Shown: positions 47,302 to 58,339 of the stretch, piece by piece | How positions within the stretch are numbered: position 1 is the first letter of the stretch | Layout of the letters: every line of letters begins with the position of its first letter | Assembly (NCBI GenBank): GCA_025617745.1 | Contig: CM046853.1 | Coordinates: 58,613,233 to 58,677,232 of the forward strand | Length of the DNA: 64,000 nucleotides | DNA from: Heliocidaris erythrogramma | Taxonomy: Eukaryota > Echinodermata > Echinoidea > Camarodonta > Echinometridae | Reading direction: 5' to 3' | Translations under genes and position numbers: made by a program | Notes under the pieces: generated by a model | Told to the model about the DNA's origin: nothing | Databases searched by the model: none | What the model saw: only the letters and a program-made list of their open reading frames with translations

Positions 47302-47725
47302 GCTCAAATTTGTACATCAACCACCTGCACTATATCAATAGTTCAGAAGAAACTATCCCAAGCCCATATCATTATAGAAAATCACTGAACATAGCAACAA
47401 AATTTCTGAACCCCCCCCCCCTATCGCGGGCTTTTCCTGCCTTGGAGACCCCCCTAAATTCAGAACACTGCTCAATGTACCCCCCTATCTCAGTTGAGTT
47501 CTCATTCCAACCCCATATTCTCAGGACAGACACCAACCCCCCTCCCAAGTAAGCTGTCATTACAATACCTTGGAAGAGATGGGGGCCAGTGTTTCTACTT
47601 TTCAAAATGAAATAATCCTGGCTGAATGAGCTATCAAAACTAGCAGGAATTTCAGGATTTTGATCCTGGGATTTGATCAAGTTTTCAAGATATTTCATAA
47701 CCCCCCTTTTTTAATGGGGTCATCC
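47302..47725. other. Intergenic, no gene seen
   Basis: C-rich homopolymer patches (47411-47422, 47528-47546) and no coding signal. The last bases (ACCCCCCTTTTTTAATG) resemble sequence to the right of the fold-back element (TACCCCCTTTTTTAATG, about 50567). Confidence 0.4.
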
Positions 47726-48083
47726 CTATAGCTAGAAGGTCCGATAGTTAGCGGGTCCGATAGACCGACACCCAATAGACAGAAGGTTCGACAGACCGAA
47801 TGTACGAGAGGGTCCAGTAGACGGAAGGTTCTATAGACCGAATCGGCAGGAGGGTCCGATAGTCCGAAGGTTCTATAGATCGAATGACCAACAGGTCCGA
47901 TAGTCAGAAGGTTTGATAGTCAGAAGGTTTGATAGACCGAATCGGCAAAAGGGTCCGGTAGTCCGAAGGTTCAGTAGGGGTCCGATAGTTAGAAGGTCCG
48001 ATAGACCGACAATAAATACGTAAAAAGGGTAAAATAGTGGATAAAATGATAAGTGGGTAAAAAATAAGTGGTTAAAATAAGTG

Positions 48084-48730
48084 GGAAATTAACCTCAGCG
48101 TATGAATTAGCTTATTTTGAATGGTGTAGTATATGCCTCTTATTTGATACATGCAATTTCATGTAAAAACACAGGATATAGATATAAATCACTATTTTCC
48201 AGCCAAGTTATCGTCTGCTAGCAATAATAAGGGGGCTGCCATTACTTTATGTGTACACGAACATATTTTTCATCCCAAGTAAAATTTCCTTCATCGTTAA
48301 CTTGTAATTGATTTTTAGAGGACAAATATATATTAGATAAAGTCACATATTCTGAAATGTAAGTTAAGTTTTATATATTTTTTAAAAGGTCTTAATTTGT
48401 TCATAAAAAATATACTTCATAAAAAATATACGTCAAGGACGGAGAATTGACGTCAAGGACGGAGACAATCGTAACAATACCAAAACAAAGCGAGGAATCT
48501 GCTTTACAGGATGGCTATTAGAACTCATGGGTCGTCAATTATCTAGGCCCATGGCCAATAACAATCGTAATACAATCAGAACAAAGCGACGTATCTGTTG
48601 TAAAGGTAGGCTATTATCAATGCATATGGTACCTAATGATCCGTGTCATGCACAAAATGGCAGCCTCCATGGAAAGACGTAGCAGACAATAGGTGCATCT
48701 AGAATATCACGTGGGGTTAATTGTCCTTTA
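48084..48730. mobile_element. TIR element family T, copy 2, nested in fold-back 1
   Basis: Shares with 35316-36198 the end GGGAAATTAACCTC / GGGGTTAATTGTCCTTTA, TTATCGTCTGCTAGC, AGGGGGCTGCCATT, TGTGTACA, and on the right AAAATGGCAGCC and GTAGCAGACAAT. About 650 bp, non-coding. It inserted into, or was carried by, the fold-back spacer. Confidence 0.7.
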
Positions 48731-48744
48731 AAATAAGTGGGGCA

Positions 48745-48872
48745 TTCCAACCAAAGAAAAAGCAAAAAAGGAAGAGGTTGAAAAGGAAAGAAGAAAAGGA
48801 AAGAAGAAAAGAAAAGAAATGAAAAGAGAAAAAGAAAAGAAATCAGAAAGGAAAGAGAAGAAAACAAAACTT
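48745..48872. repeat. Purine-rich GAAA/GGAAAG tract
   Basis: About 120 bases of nearly pure purine on the plus strand (AAAGGAAAGAAGAAAAG type). Phe/Leu-rich frames on the other strand are artefacts. Confidence 0.85.
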
Positions 48873-49237
48873 CAAAAACTTCGCTCACTAGCATTATTAG
48901 GCTTATTTACCAATGCCATTATATTTTCATTATTGATATTAATTAGTTATTAATATAATCGTCATATTTATGTATATAAACCAATGCCAATTAGGCCTAT
49001 ATTAATAAATAATATTCTTATGGAAGTTATTTGGTTTGCATCTTGAATCTCTAGCTAATGTTATGCTATTTTTCTACTCAAAGAATGTTAGCAACATAAC
49101 TGAAAAGAATCGAGCGGCAAGTTGACCTAAAGGGGCTAAAGAGATGAATTTCCAGAAATAATGGCCTGTGACCAATAGTCTCTTCCCAATATGAGAACGG
49201 AAGATGCCGATAACATGTTACACAGATTATGAGAACG

Positions 49238-49380
49238 GAATAACAATACGCTAGAACCTATTCTCAGGATACAAAATTCTTCTTTTTTTCTCTCTCTTTC
49301 GTTCGGAATAACAATACGCTAGAATACGCTAGAACCTATTCTCAGGATAGAAAATTCTTCTTTTTTTCTCTCTCGTTCGC
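49238..49380. repeat. Tandem duplication of about 70 bp
   Basis: GAATAACAATACGCTAGAA, CCTATTCTCAGGATA(C/G)AAAATTC and TTTTTTTCTCTCTC(T/G)TTCG occur twice head to tail. The second copy has an extra TACGCTAGAA. Near identity means recent origin. Confidence 0.9.
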
Positions 49381-50525
49381 TTGCTTTGCTCGCTCATACA
49401 ATCAAGAAATTAGGCCTAGATTGTTTCTTGCAGCAAGCACCTCTTACGTCCTGCAGCAACAAGAAGCCCGAATATCATAATATTCGGGCAGTGAGGTATC
49501 CGACTATTCTCGAATTCCCCCACCCCCCCCCCAAAAAAAATGGTATAATTTATCCGACAGAGTCCACAGACTAAAATTTGCCACAAGGTAGTAGTATGGG
49601 TGTAGTCGGTGAACATTCAAAAAAGTATAAAAGCTGACATCATAGCTGGTAGGAAAATATCACATGACAACCCTAAAAAAAAAAAAAAAAAAAAAAATGG
49701 AAACGCCCCCCTCTCAAGATGTTTGTTACGTTTAATGAAAATTCAACTATAAAGTGTGCACCCCATAAGATTTCTTTGTTTAAAAAATAACACTTGTGTT
49801 AGAAGGGGACGCCCTTTCCTCAGCTTGCTCCACTAGAAAAATATGCTTCGGGCATGATGGGCCTCGGGGCTTTAGTGTGCACCATATAATTAGATTTCCA
49901 TGTTTCAAACAATGGTCAGCGTTCCCCATTGCCAATACATCGGTTTAGTGGCAAAATTAACCGGAGGGGGGGGGGGTGCTGAGCTGCATGGGTGGACCAC
50001 CCCCGCCCCACGGTGATGACGATGATGCTGTGATAAAAATACTTTTAACATGTTGAAAACTTTAAAATAAGTTCTTTTTTTTGGGGGGGGGGTGGGCCTA
50101 CAGACCTAGTACATCGGTTTATTACAATACACATAGAAAAAGATTTAGGCATTACCCTTTTCCTTTTATGAGATAAATCTATCAAAAACGTATTGTATTC
50201 ACTTATTTTACCTTTTTTACGTTATTGTCGGTCTATCGGACCCCTACTGAACCTTCGGACTATCGGACCCCTACCGAACCTTCGGACTATCGGACCCATT
50301 TGCCGATTCGGTCTATAGAACCTTCTGCCTATCGGACCCCATTGGACATTCGATCTATATAGAACCTTCGGACTATCGGACCCTCCGCCGATTCGGTCCA
50401 TAGAACCGTCTGTCTATTGGACCCTCTTGATCTCGTACGTTTGGGTATATCGAACCTTCTATCTACTGGGTGTCGGTCTATTGGACCCGCTATCGGACCT
50501 TCTACTTCTAGCTATAGGGCTGTAA

Positions 50526-50827
50526 CCTTTTTAATTTCTCAGGTGTCGAAGAGAGAGAAAGAAACATACCCCCTTTTTTAATGAAATCTCCGGGTGAAAG
50601 ATAAAAAACACCCCCTTTTTTTACAATTCACAGGGCCGGATTGTGTCGCCCAAAAAATACCCCTTTACCGGAGATTTTGGGAACACGCATGCGGTCCCTT
50701 CGACCTCCGAGTGGGGGCCGGGAACAATCCCTGGTATCTGCATTGGGGCAGATTTAATTCCAAATTCTTCAACATGAAAAAGTGCAAGTGTTTGCTGCCC
50801 AAGGGTCGTTGTCCATTGCAAACACTT
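50526..50827. other. Intergenic, no gene seen
   Basis: Short spacer between two repeat elements, with T and C homopolymers. No coding support. Confidence 0.4.
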
Positions 50828-51168
50828 ATATTACCATACACTATGAACACGGTGACAAAGAGAGCGGACAATTTATGCAGCTCCTCATTGTACCCTCCAC
50901 AACAGCTCTAGTAGACAAAAGGACATCCCTTCACTGCTATTATGTGACACCTGGGGAGCATTTCATCAAGCCTTTTGTCAGTGAAAATCACTGACAAATT
51001 TGCTCTCAGCCAATCAGATGCAAGGATTTCAGTAGCTTATAACAGTTGTATAGCAATGAATGGATGTTCTTTTGTTAACCAGTGCAATTGTGAAGGGTAC
51101 AATGAGGAGCAGCATAAATTGTCCGCTTCTTTGTTCGTCATGTGCATGGTGATAAGAAGAGTAGAGAT
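50828..51168. mobile_element. MITE with about 100-bp arms and central hairpin
   Basis: The left half (CACGGTGACAAAGAGAGCGGACAATTTATGCAGCTCC, shown in part) and the right half pair as an imperfect inverted repeat: GAGCGGACAATTTATGC against GCATAAATTGTCCGCTTC, and GGGTACAATGAGGAG against CTCATTGTACCCTCC. In the loop is TTTGTCAGTG / CACTGACAAA (50974-50999) followed by CCAATCAGA. Non-coding. Confidence 0.8.
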
Positions 51169-51982
51169 GAATGTTTACATAATGCCACAATCTAAATATT
51201 TCACTATACTCTATGCAAATCAAGTTACAAAACCTGAATCACTTAACATTCCTCCTTCCATTTACTCACATCTGCTCATTTCATGGGAACAAGACCAATA
51301 CAATACGTGTATTACATTTTGTAAGCCCTTTCTATTTCCGCACAAAAGAGGAGTTTTGGCTGCCAATTTAACTGATCTGATCTGATATGCTTGCATAGTT
51401 ATCTCCAAATTATTTGATGCAATGCACCTTTAATACTCTGGTGCCTCCCCTGTTTTATTACCCAAATTAAGACAAAACACGCGTGGTCCTTTTGTCTTGT
51501 TCCCTTACAAAACTGAGCATATTGAAACAAAGGATATAATCTGACATCTAAGAAGTCTAACCATGGTAGATCCCTCTATGTGTGGAATGGATGCCGATGA
51601 CTACCGATACTATGACTTTTTATGAGGTACTATTTTAAGTAGTAGTAGTACTATCTCATGGGAATCTATTTGTTCTGGATCGATATGCAGCTGGCGGAGT
51701 ACGTATGGCTATATATAGACAGAAAAATCTGTCTGTTTGGAGGAATTTCATAACATTTTTTTACTTTCACTTTCAGTGACTTTCGAGGATTCCGCAAAGC
51801 CAGACGTAGTCTCAGCGGAGCATATCCCCGAACGAAATATAGACCCTAGACCAATTTGTCGGTCTAGGCTAGTATAACTTATAAGGCCTAGACTTAGTTA
51901 GGCCTAGGGCTTTTAGAGCATCATTGGGGTGCGTGCAGTCGAGTCTAGCGCTTTACTGCCTTTATTACATATTAAGCAACTT
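51169..51982. other. Intergenic, no gene seen
   Basis: No recognisable element. An open frame to 51385 partly overlaps the MITE and is not credible as a gene. A block near 51840-51910 is rich in CCTAGG/CTAGAC short repeats. Confidence 0.4.
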
Positions 51983-52621
51983 ATGGGGTGTTGCAAGAAA
52001 GTTGCGATTGATTGCAAAATGCAAGTTGCAATTGATCGGTAATGACCAATCAAAATCATTGTTGCAAGCGCATCTTCTTGAATGGGCAGACCTAGACCGA
52101 AAATTCTGTCTCTCGTTCGTTAGCTCTTCACTTAGAGACAGAAACGCTCCATTCACTCGCCTGTGCAAACCGATTACCCATTGACTTACACACTATACAG
52201 TTTGAATACGGCTGGAAGATTTTCAAACGGAGAAAACCTTGGACCCTGAATTACCTGAAAAAGGAGCATTAAAAGGAATAACAGTCAAATTGGTTAAAGT
52301 TGAACATGTTCGTTTAAGTATAGAGCCTAGGCCTAATCTATTTAATTTACACAAATATTGTTAAAATGTTAATAATACGATTTACAAAAACGACATGCCT
52401 ACTGTCAAGCGGTGACAGTGAGTTTGCACAGGCGAGTGAATGGAGCGTTTCTGTCTCTAAGTGAATGGCCGACCCTATCCAAATAAGAGGCTAACGAACG
52501 AGAGACAGAAAATTTTGGTCTCGACTCTAGGGCAGACCCTGAACCATTCAGAATGGTTGTTCTAATTTGCTTGCCTTTAGTACAATTTGCAATTGATTGC
52601 AACTTTCTTGCAACACCCCAT
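51983..52621. mobile_element. 640-bp MITE with about 190-bp arms
   Basis: Ends ATGGGGTGTTGCAAGAAAGT and its reverse complement. The arms continue through GCAATTGAT, GAACGAGAGACAGAAAATT, CTAAGTGAA and GGAGCGTTTCTGTCTCT up to GCACAGGCGAGTGAATGG. The left arm (51983-52175) and right arm (52427-52621) are close, and the right arm has an extra AATAAGAGG-type insert. The loop is unique, with no coding. Confidence 0.85.
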
Positions 52622-53195
52622 TACTAGACTTTTATTGTTAGTGCATGCCATGCATTAGCCAGTGTTAGCCCGACCAGACGCTGTGTAGTCAGACGCTGTG
52701 TATAGTTAGCCATGCATGGGCTCTGGAGCTGGGATGGAGAAAAAGATTGGATCTTAAAATTGACCATTACTAAGACACTACTAGGCCTACCGTAATTAAT
52801 TCCAACCAAGTTAACGTTACAGTGTTACAACGTATCGTACGTACCTTTGACTCCAAACTGGTCTAATATACACTGCCCCTGGTAATTTTCATATTCAGTG
52901 CACTGCACTGGAGCTGGACGCGTTAGAAATGTAACCTTTTCAGCACATTATTTTTGGTACATAACTCTAGGCCTATAACTTCAGAGATCGGAGGGTGCTA
53001 GCGCTAGCGCTCGAGAGCTAGCCGGAGCTAGCCGATATCCGCGCGCGCGCCCGGCCCGGCCTCCGCAGCAGCGCAGAGGCTGTAGCTGTGGTAGAAGCAT
53101 GGGTAGAAGCTATGGGTAGAAGACAGAATATGACTTGTCGACATTGATTGATTGGATGAATGGTTATTATGGCCGGTGTAGCGGCAGATACCGTT
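52622..53195. other. Intergenic, no gene seen
   Basis: Contains a small AGACGCTGTGTA duplication (about 52678-52700) and a GC-rich CTAGC/GCGC patch (52995-53075). No coding support. Confidence 0.45.
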
Positions 53196-53560
53196 CCTAG
53201 ACATAGCAACAAATAATGTATGTAAAGTGATTTTGTAAGATATTGTAACTCATTCATTAATAACAGGTACATATATAGGCCTAGGTTAATGAAATACCTC
53301 GTTACTAGCAGGGGCGTAACCAGGATTTCCCAATAGGGGGGGGGGGGGGGGGCAGGCATTATTGATCGCCGTCCGGGGGGGGGGATTTTTGCTTCTGAAG
53401 AAGGGCTGAGATGCAAAATAATCCTATATGTGACCAATTTTGAAGCCTATTTAATGAACAACTTCTTTTTTTTTTGCGCCACCCCCTGGATACGCCACTG
53501 ACTAGGTCCGTAGGAAAGAAACATCCATAAATTTGAATCACTTAGTAAACAGGTCTATTA
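53196..53560. repeat. Repeat R, copy interrupted by a hAT-like insertion
   Basis: Same blocks as 31391-31545 (CATAGCAACAA, ATTCATTAATAACAGGT, GTTACTAG then GGAAAGAAACATCCATAAAT), split at ACTAG by 53309-53500. The two sides rejoin exactly where the other copy is continuous. Confidence 0.85.
53309..53500. mobile_element. 192-bp hAT-like MITE with ACTAG target duplication
   Basis: Left TIR CAGGGGCGTAACCAGG and right end reading inward CAGTGGCGTATCCAGG. It is flanked by ACTAG on both sides (53304-53308 and 53501-53505), where the uninterrupted copy at 31475-31479 has ACTAG once. G and T homopolymers fill the interior. The CAG-N-G ends are hAT-like, but a 5-bp duplication is short for hAT (8 bp), so the superfamily is open. 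Confidence 0.85.
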
Positions 53561-54257
53561 GGCACGAGAGTGTCTCGTACAAATCTGCCAATATACAATA
53601 CACCTTAATATCTGCAGCGCCGTGTCTGCAAACGTCAAACCCGGCAGATATCTGCCGGAGAACCGTATGTGCTGCTACACCGGCCGGCGTGTAGGTGGTG
53701 TCTCTTCGATCCGAGTCCCCGGATCCCATCCCGGATCCCACTCCCACCTCCCCGGCCCGCGTTGCATAAACAAGTGATAATAAAAAGATGAGCTTCATGA
53801 AGAGGCTAAATTAAGCGCGCAATATCCATATCGCGTTCGAGAAAATTAAGATTTTAAGTTTCAAACAAGTCTTGCGGCGGGGGGGGGGGGGGGGGGGGGG
53901 CAGGGGGGTCACTCACCACACTACGCACGCTCGTCCACAAAAAACGTCGAAAAGGGTCTGTCGTTGACGTCTTCTTTAAACAAGGGGTGTTTTTCAACTT
54001 CAATCGCCGTTTAGAGTACCATTTCACAAATTTCAAATTCGACATTTAGGGTACAAAATGAATTGTTGTGATAATCAGTAGATTCTGCTTTGTATCCGTT
54101 TCTACGAAGGTTAATTCTAATTTTACTTCCTACTATTTTCATCCGTGAAGAATATACGGGATCAGATATTCACCCCCTGCGCGAAATCGAAAGCGCCAGT
54201 CACGGGGCTCCCGCCCGAAAAAGAATATGGAAAAAACAACAACAACTCTCGAACCGT
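53561..54257. other. Intergenic with G run and outer repeat G, copy 1
   Basis: A poly-G run (53877-53900) is followed by GGGTCACTCACCACACTACG and GCACGCTCGTCCAC. This stretch recurs inverted at 63757-63806, next to another G run. No coding support. Confidence 0.6.
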
Positions 54258-54422
54258 GCCTCGCTAGGTAGACACTTAAAGAGGCCAACCAAAATGACAA
54301 TGGCGGAATCTCATTAATATTCATGAGAATACAAACTATGAATATGTATATACGCATGCGCAGATAAGCTTGCGCTTAAACTTTTCGGATATAACCTTTA
54401 TTTCCGCAGATTTCAGTGTGCA

Positions 54423-54492
54423 GTGAGCGTAGCTACAAAGGTTAAGGCGAAGTGCATTAGTAATTGGAAGACGGTGGGTTCGAATCTCCGGA
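54423..54492 (+). other. tRNA-like (Ser/Leu-type) sequence, left arm
   Basis: TAGCTACAAAGGTTAAGGCG (54430-54449) fits a type II tRNA D-arm/A box, and GGGTTCGAATCTCC (54476-54489) is a near-perfect T-loop/B box. The spacing is tRNA-like and GGTTAAGGCG is typical of tRNA-Ser/Leu. The acceptor stem does not pair properly, so this is a tRNA-derived promoter module and not a functional tRNA. Confidence 0.6.
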
Positions 54493-56539
54493 CATATTTT
54501 TTTTTTTGAAGGGGGGGGGGGGGGGGCGGGGACGGGAGACGCGGGGTAACATGGATCTTCTCTTTTTTCCCCGATTATTTTTTTCTCTCTTCTCATTAAA
54601 AAAAAAATGTTTGCTGAAACAAATTATCGGATGTGATTTGATTACAATGAATACTTACGTTTTTAAAATGATTTCCTTTGTTTATATTATTTTGAACATT
54701 TTTTTTACTCGTTCCATGAGTGGATATATTCAAATTACAACCTCAATCTCCCATTGACTATTTCACATTGTATCGTGAAGTTTTAACATGCTTTGCAATC
54801 GGGTATAAAGGGATGTCATTTTGGTTGGCCTCCTGTGTTTTCCCACTTGATATCGCGTGTATAATAAATACTCTCATGTTCTATTATTTTCATCATTTTT
54901 ACTCGTTTCATAAGTGGATATATTCAAATTACAGCCTCATTCTCCCATTGAGTATTTCACATTGTATCGTGAAGTGTTAACATGCTTTGCAGTTGTGTAT
55001 AAAGGGATGTCATTTTGGTTGGCCTCCTGCGTCATTTTGGTTGGCCTCCTTGTGTTTTCCCACTTGATATATCGTGTATAATAAATACTATCATGTTCTA
55101 TTATTTTCATCATTTTTACTCGTTTCATTAGTGGATATATTCAAATTAGAACCGCAATCTCCCATTGACTATTTCACATTGTATCGTGAAGCGTTAACAT
55201 GCTTTGCAGTTGTGTATAAAGGGATGTCATTTTGGTTGGCCTCCTGTGTCATTTTGGTTGGCCTCCTGTGTCATTTTGGTTGGCCTCCTGTGTCATTTTG
55301 GTTAGCCTCCTTTGTTTTCCTATTACAGCTCTTATAATAAATGCTTTTATGATCTATTACTAAGTATTTTGTTCATTTTTACTCGTTTTATATGTTGAAA
55401 CATTCAAATTACAACCTCAATCTCCCATTGACTGTTTTACAATGCAACGTGAAGTGTTAACATACTTTGCAGTTGTGTATAAAGGGATGTCATTTTGGTT
55501 GGCCTCATGTGTCATTTTGGTTGGCCTCCTGTGTTTTCGAAAAGTATAAGAAATCCCTTTATGTTCTATTCTTTCCATAATTCTTAATCGTTTCATTATA
55601 TGAAACATTCAAATATGAACTTTCCATTTGGCTGATTTGAAATGTAACATGAAGTTTTATAACGCTACAGAGCTGGATTTAGAGGGATGCCATTTTGGTT
55701 GGCCTCCGGTGTCATTTGGATTGGCTTCCTGTGTTTTCTCACGTTATAGTAAATCCTTTTATGTTATGTAACACTTTATATAATTCAGTTATTCAATCAT
55801 GAGCTGGTATAGCTTGGGTTTGGAATTTAACTATTTTGAGAGCAAACAGAAGATTCGAAGAGCACAAAATATGCAGTTCAAGAGAGTTCTATTCATTAAT
55901 GAATGATGAAGTAGCAATACAATATAAGGCATGTATAGCTTTGAACTCCTATGGTTATGCCATCAGAAGACATATAATAAATTCATACATGATGATGGGG
56001 CTGAGAAGGAGAAGAAGACTACATATTTCTTATTTTCAAAACGTTATATACTCTCTTGGTAAATGCCAGGATTAGGTGGCTTATAATGGTTTTTAGTAAA
56101 GGAAACAAAGAGTTAGTGTCCGCAAATGAAGTCTACCCAAAAGGACCACCGGTACCTCATAAACAACTTTGAATACCGGTAGGTGATTGACCTTCTGAGA
56201 GGGTGAGAAGTGATGTTGCACAGACTAATGATTATGACTACAATTTTACCTCTCACATTTCTATTATTTTGATCATGGTTACTCGTTTTATTTGAGAAAA
56301 TGTTCAAATAAGAACGTTAATCTTCCATTGTCTGATTAATAATGTAACGTGAAGTTTTAACATGCTACAAAGTTGTGTATAAAGGGATGTCATATTGCTT
56401 TACCTCCTAGCTGTGTTTTCCAACATTAGCGTGTATAATAAATCCTTAATGTCCTACTATTCTGATCATTTTTACTCCTTTCATAAGTGCAAACATTCAA
56501 ATTAAAACTTTATTTTTTCCATTTGTTGATTTGCAAAGC

Positions 56540-58339
56540 CAAGAGCATTGTTTTTAAATGTTGTTGAGAAAACGGAATGATGATGACAAGTTTTTGATGT
56601 TTTCAGAACGTGGTTATATAACTGGGTTGCCTCTATATTCAATGTTATGTTTTCTAACGTCCTTTGACAAAGAAGTCACCGTTTTTTTCAAATTCTCCCT
56701 TACTTCAAATTCAAATTCAAATTCGTATTTATTTCATTTCCAACAGAAAGAAAAGACAATGGCATTACAGATATTGTTACAGAAACTATGAAAAATATAT
56801 ATCAGGTCTGCAATGATGTTTCTTTAAGCAGCTAAAAATGTGACAGTTTAGAGGATAAGAAGGTGATTTGTGATGCAGTCTATTTCTTTTTTTCACCGGA
56901 ATGAATATGGGCGATTCAGGATAGCTAGCAGGAGAGGGGCTTGTAAAAATCAATCAATAACTGCTTCAATTAAAACCGAGTAGTTTTTGGAGTGGATTTC
57001 CCCTTTAAGCTAGCAGGAGAGGGGCTTGTAAAAATCAATCAAGAGCTTCGTAATCATTAAAAAAATCTCCCTTTCATATACAAATTTAGTCTTTTAGTGT
57101 TACAAGAACAAATAGTTTCCTTTGCAATCTGAGTAAGTTAGGATAGGACTGTAAGCTAATGTTATAGATACTACCAAAATGTAATGCAAGTTTGCCTCCC
57201 TATATCGCCAGTTGTAGTGTAGGCCTAAGCTCAACAGATTGGTTCAATAGGGGAAACGTGGCAATTTGACAGCAATATAGTTATCGTGAATGCACTGCAT
57301 TGGTAATCGTGCACTGTACCATATAGATTTACATGTATTCGTGTGACATGTCTATTACATGCAGGTGATGTGAAAAAGTAGAATGCTGAGTAGCAATACA
57401 TTTTGTAAATGGCTAGAAGGCTCGCGTGAAAATACATTTATTAACTTCCATGATTTCTAAAAGATAATGCATAATTATGAATATGAATAATCCTGATTTT
57501 TAGAAAGGATATCAGGATATGATAATCGTAAACGTGGATGATAATACAGTTTTAATCCAATATCCTATACAAGTGACAATTATGTTTCACATCATCCCTG
57601 GCTGATTTTTCCCGATTGAGGTGTCATATGAAAGGACAGAAAATGAACTTTCTAGAAATGTGATTATTTCTTTGAAATTCAGATCGTTCGCCAAACGACT
57701 TTTTGGTAGCCCTGCTTCATATTGTCTTTATTCACTCATGCGTGAAGTATGTATCATATGAGTGACATCAAATGAAAGAACAGGATGCAATCTTTACAAA
57801 TATGTGTCATAATTGTGATTAAGATATGATTAAACATCGACAAATCTCGGTTTCGTTTTTTCTGTGACGCACTGTATAGATATATGTATATATATATATA
57901 CATATATATATAAGCGTGAGATATATAAATGAGACGGGACGTAGCTCTCAGTTAACCTCGATTTTAATTCGAAGCTTTCGGCCTCATTTGGCCTTCTTCA
58001 GGGTCTACCAAGACAAGTCAAAATTAAATGAAAACATCATGATACACCGACTACGTTCAAGTCAGGAGACATCTCTCACACTATATATATATATATATAT
58101 ACAATGCGAAAGGAAATGAGAGAATAATGGTTGCGTAACTTAAATCAAAGTTCCCAGAGACTTAGAGCTTCGAAAGGGGGTCCCCACTATACCCGCCCAT
58201 AAATTTTCTATGTCATTACAAAGGCCAACACAAGCTTCATTTAAGACAAGTGATTTTTATCTCAATCAAAGAAAACAGGAGCTATGCAACCAAAATGACG
58301 TCCCAATATACCCAACTGCAAAGCAAGTTAACACATCGC
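56540..58339. other. Central region of fold-back 2
   Basis: Unique AT-rich sequence without a credible gene. It includes a 33-base direct repeat AGCTAGCAGGAGAGGGGCTT... (56926 and 57008) and the TA-bounded module at 57878-58104. A transposase could have been expected here but none is readable. Confidence 0.5.
57878..58104. repeat. TA-bounded module with GGCC hairpin
   Basis: (TA)n runs at 57878-57912 and 58082-58101 bracket a roughly 170-base segment whose ends are inverted (GCGTGAGA and TCTCACAC). On the minus strand it contains CTGAAGAAGGCCAAATGAGG followed by CCGAAAGCTTCG. This CTGAAGAAGGCC..GGCCGAAA signature is seen in dispersed retroelement-associated repeats. Family not determined. 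Confidence 0.6.

Larger units (their letters stand above)
47726..50525. mobile_element. TU-like fold-back element 1 (2.8 kb)
   Basis: The left arm 47726-48050 and right arm 50195-50525 are inverted copies over about 330 bp. Each arm is itself made of short tandem units of 20-30 bp (GGTCCGATAGTCCGAAGGTTC, TATAGACCGAATCGGC). The outer ends read CTATAGCTAGAAGGTCCGATAG and, inverted, CTATAGCTAGAAGTAGAAGG. The inner edges continue AATAACGTAAAAAGGTAAAATA on both sides. The 2.1-kb spacer has no transposase and contains a family T element and a tandem duplication. Long inverted arms of tandem short units are the hallmark of fold-back (FB/TU) elements, first described in sea urchins as TU. Confidence 0.8.

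Noticed and set aside
47726-50525. Polinton-type element because of the long terminal inverted repeats
   Set aside because: No polymerase, integrase or other Polinton gene is readable, the spacer is only 2.1 kb, and the arms are made of short tandem units as in fold-back elements.
54423-54492. Functional tRNA gene
   Set aside because: A and B boxes are good but the acceptor stem does not pair, and the element is repetitive. Kept only as a tRNA-like module.
57976-58001. Hammerhead ribozyme core on the minus strand (CTGAAGA ... GAAA)
   Set aside because: Core-like strings are present, but the GGCC/GGCC stem II is out of register by one base with the core and stem III does not close, so a functional fold is not supported.
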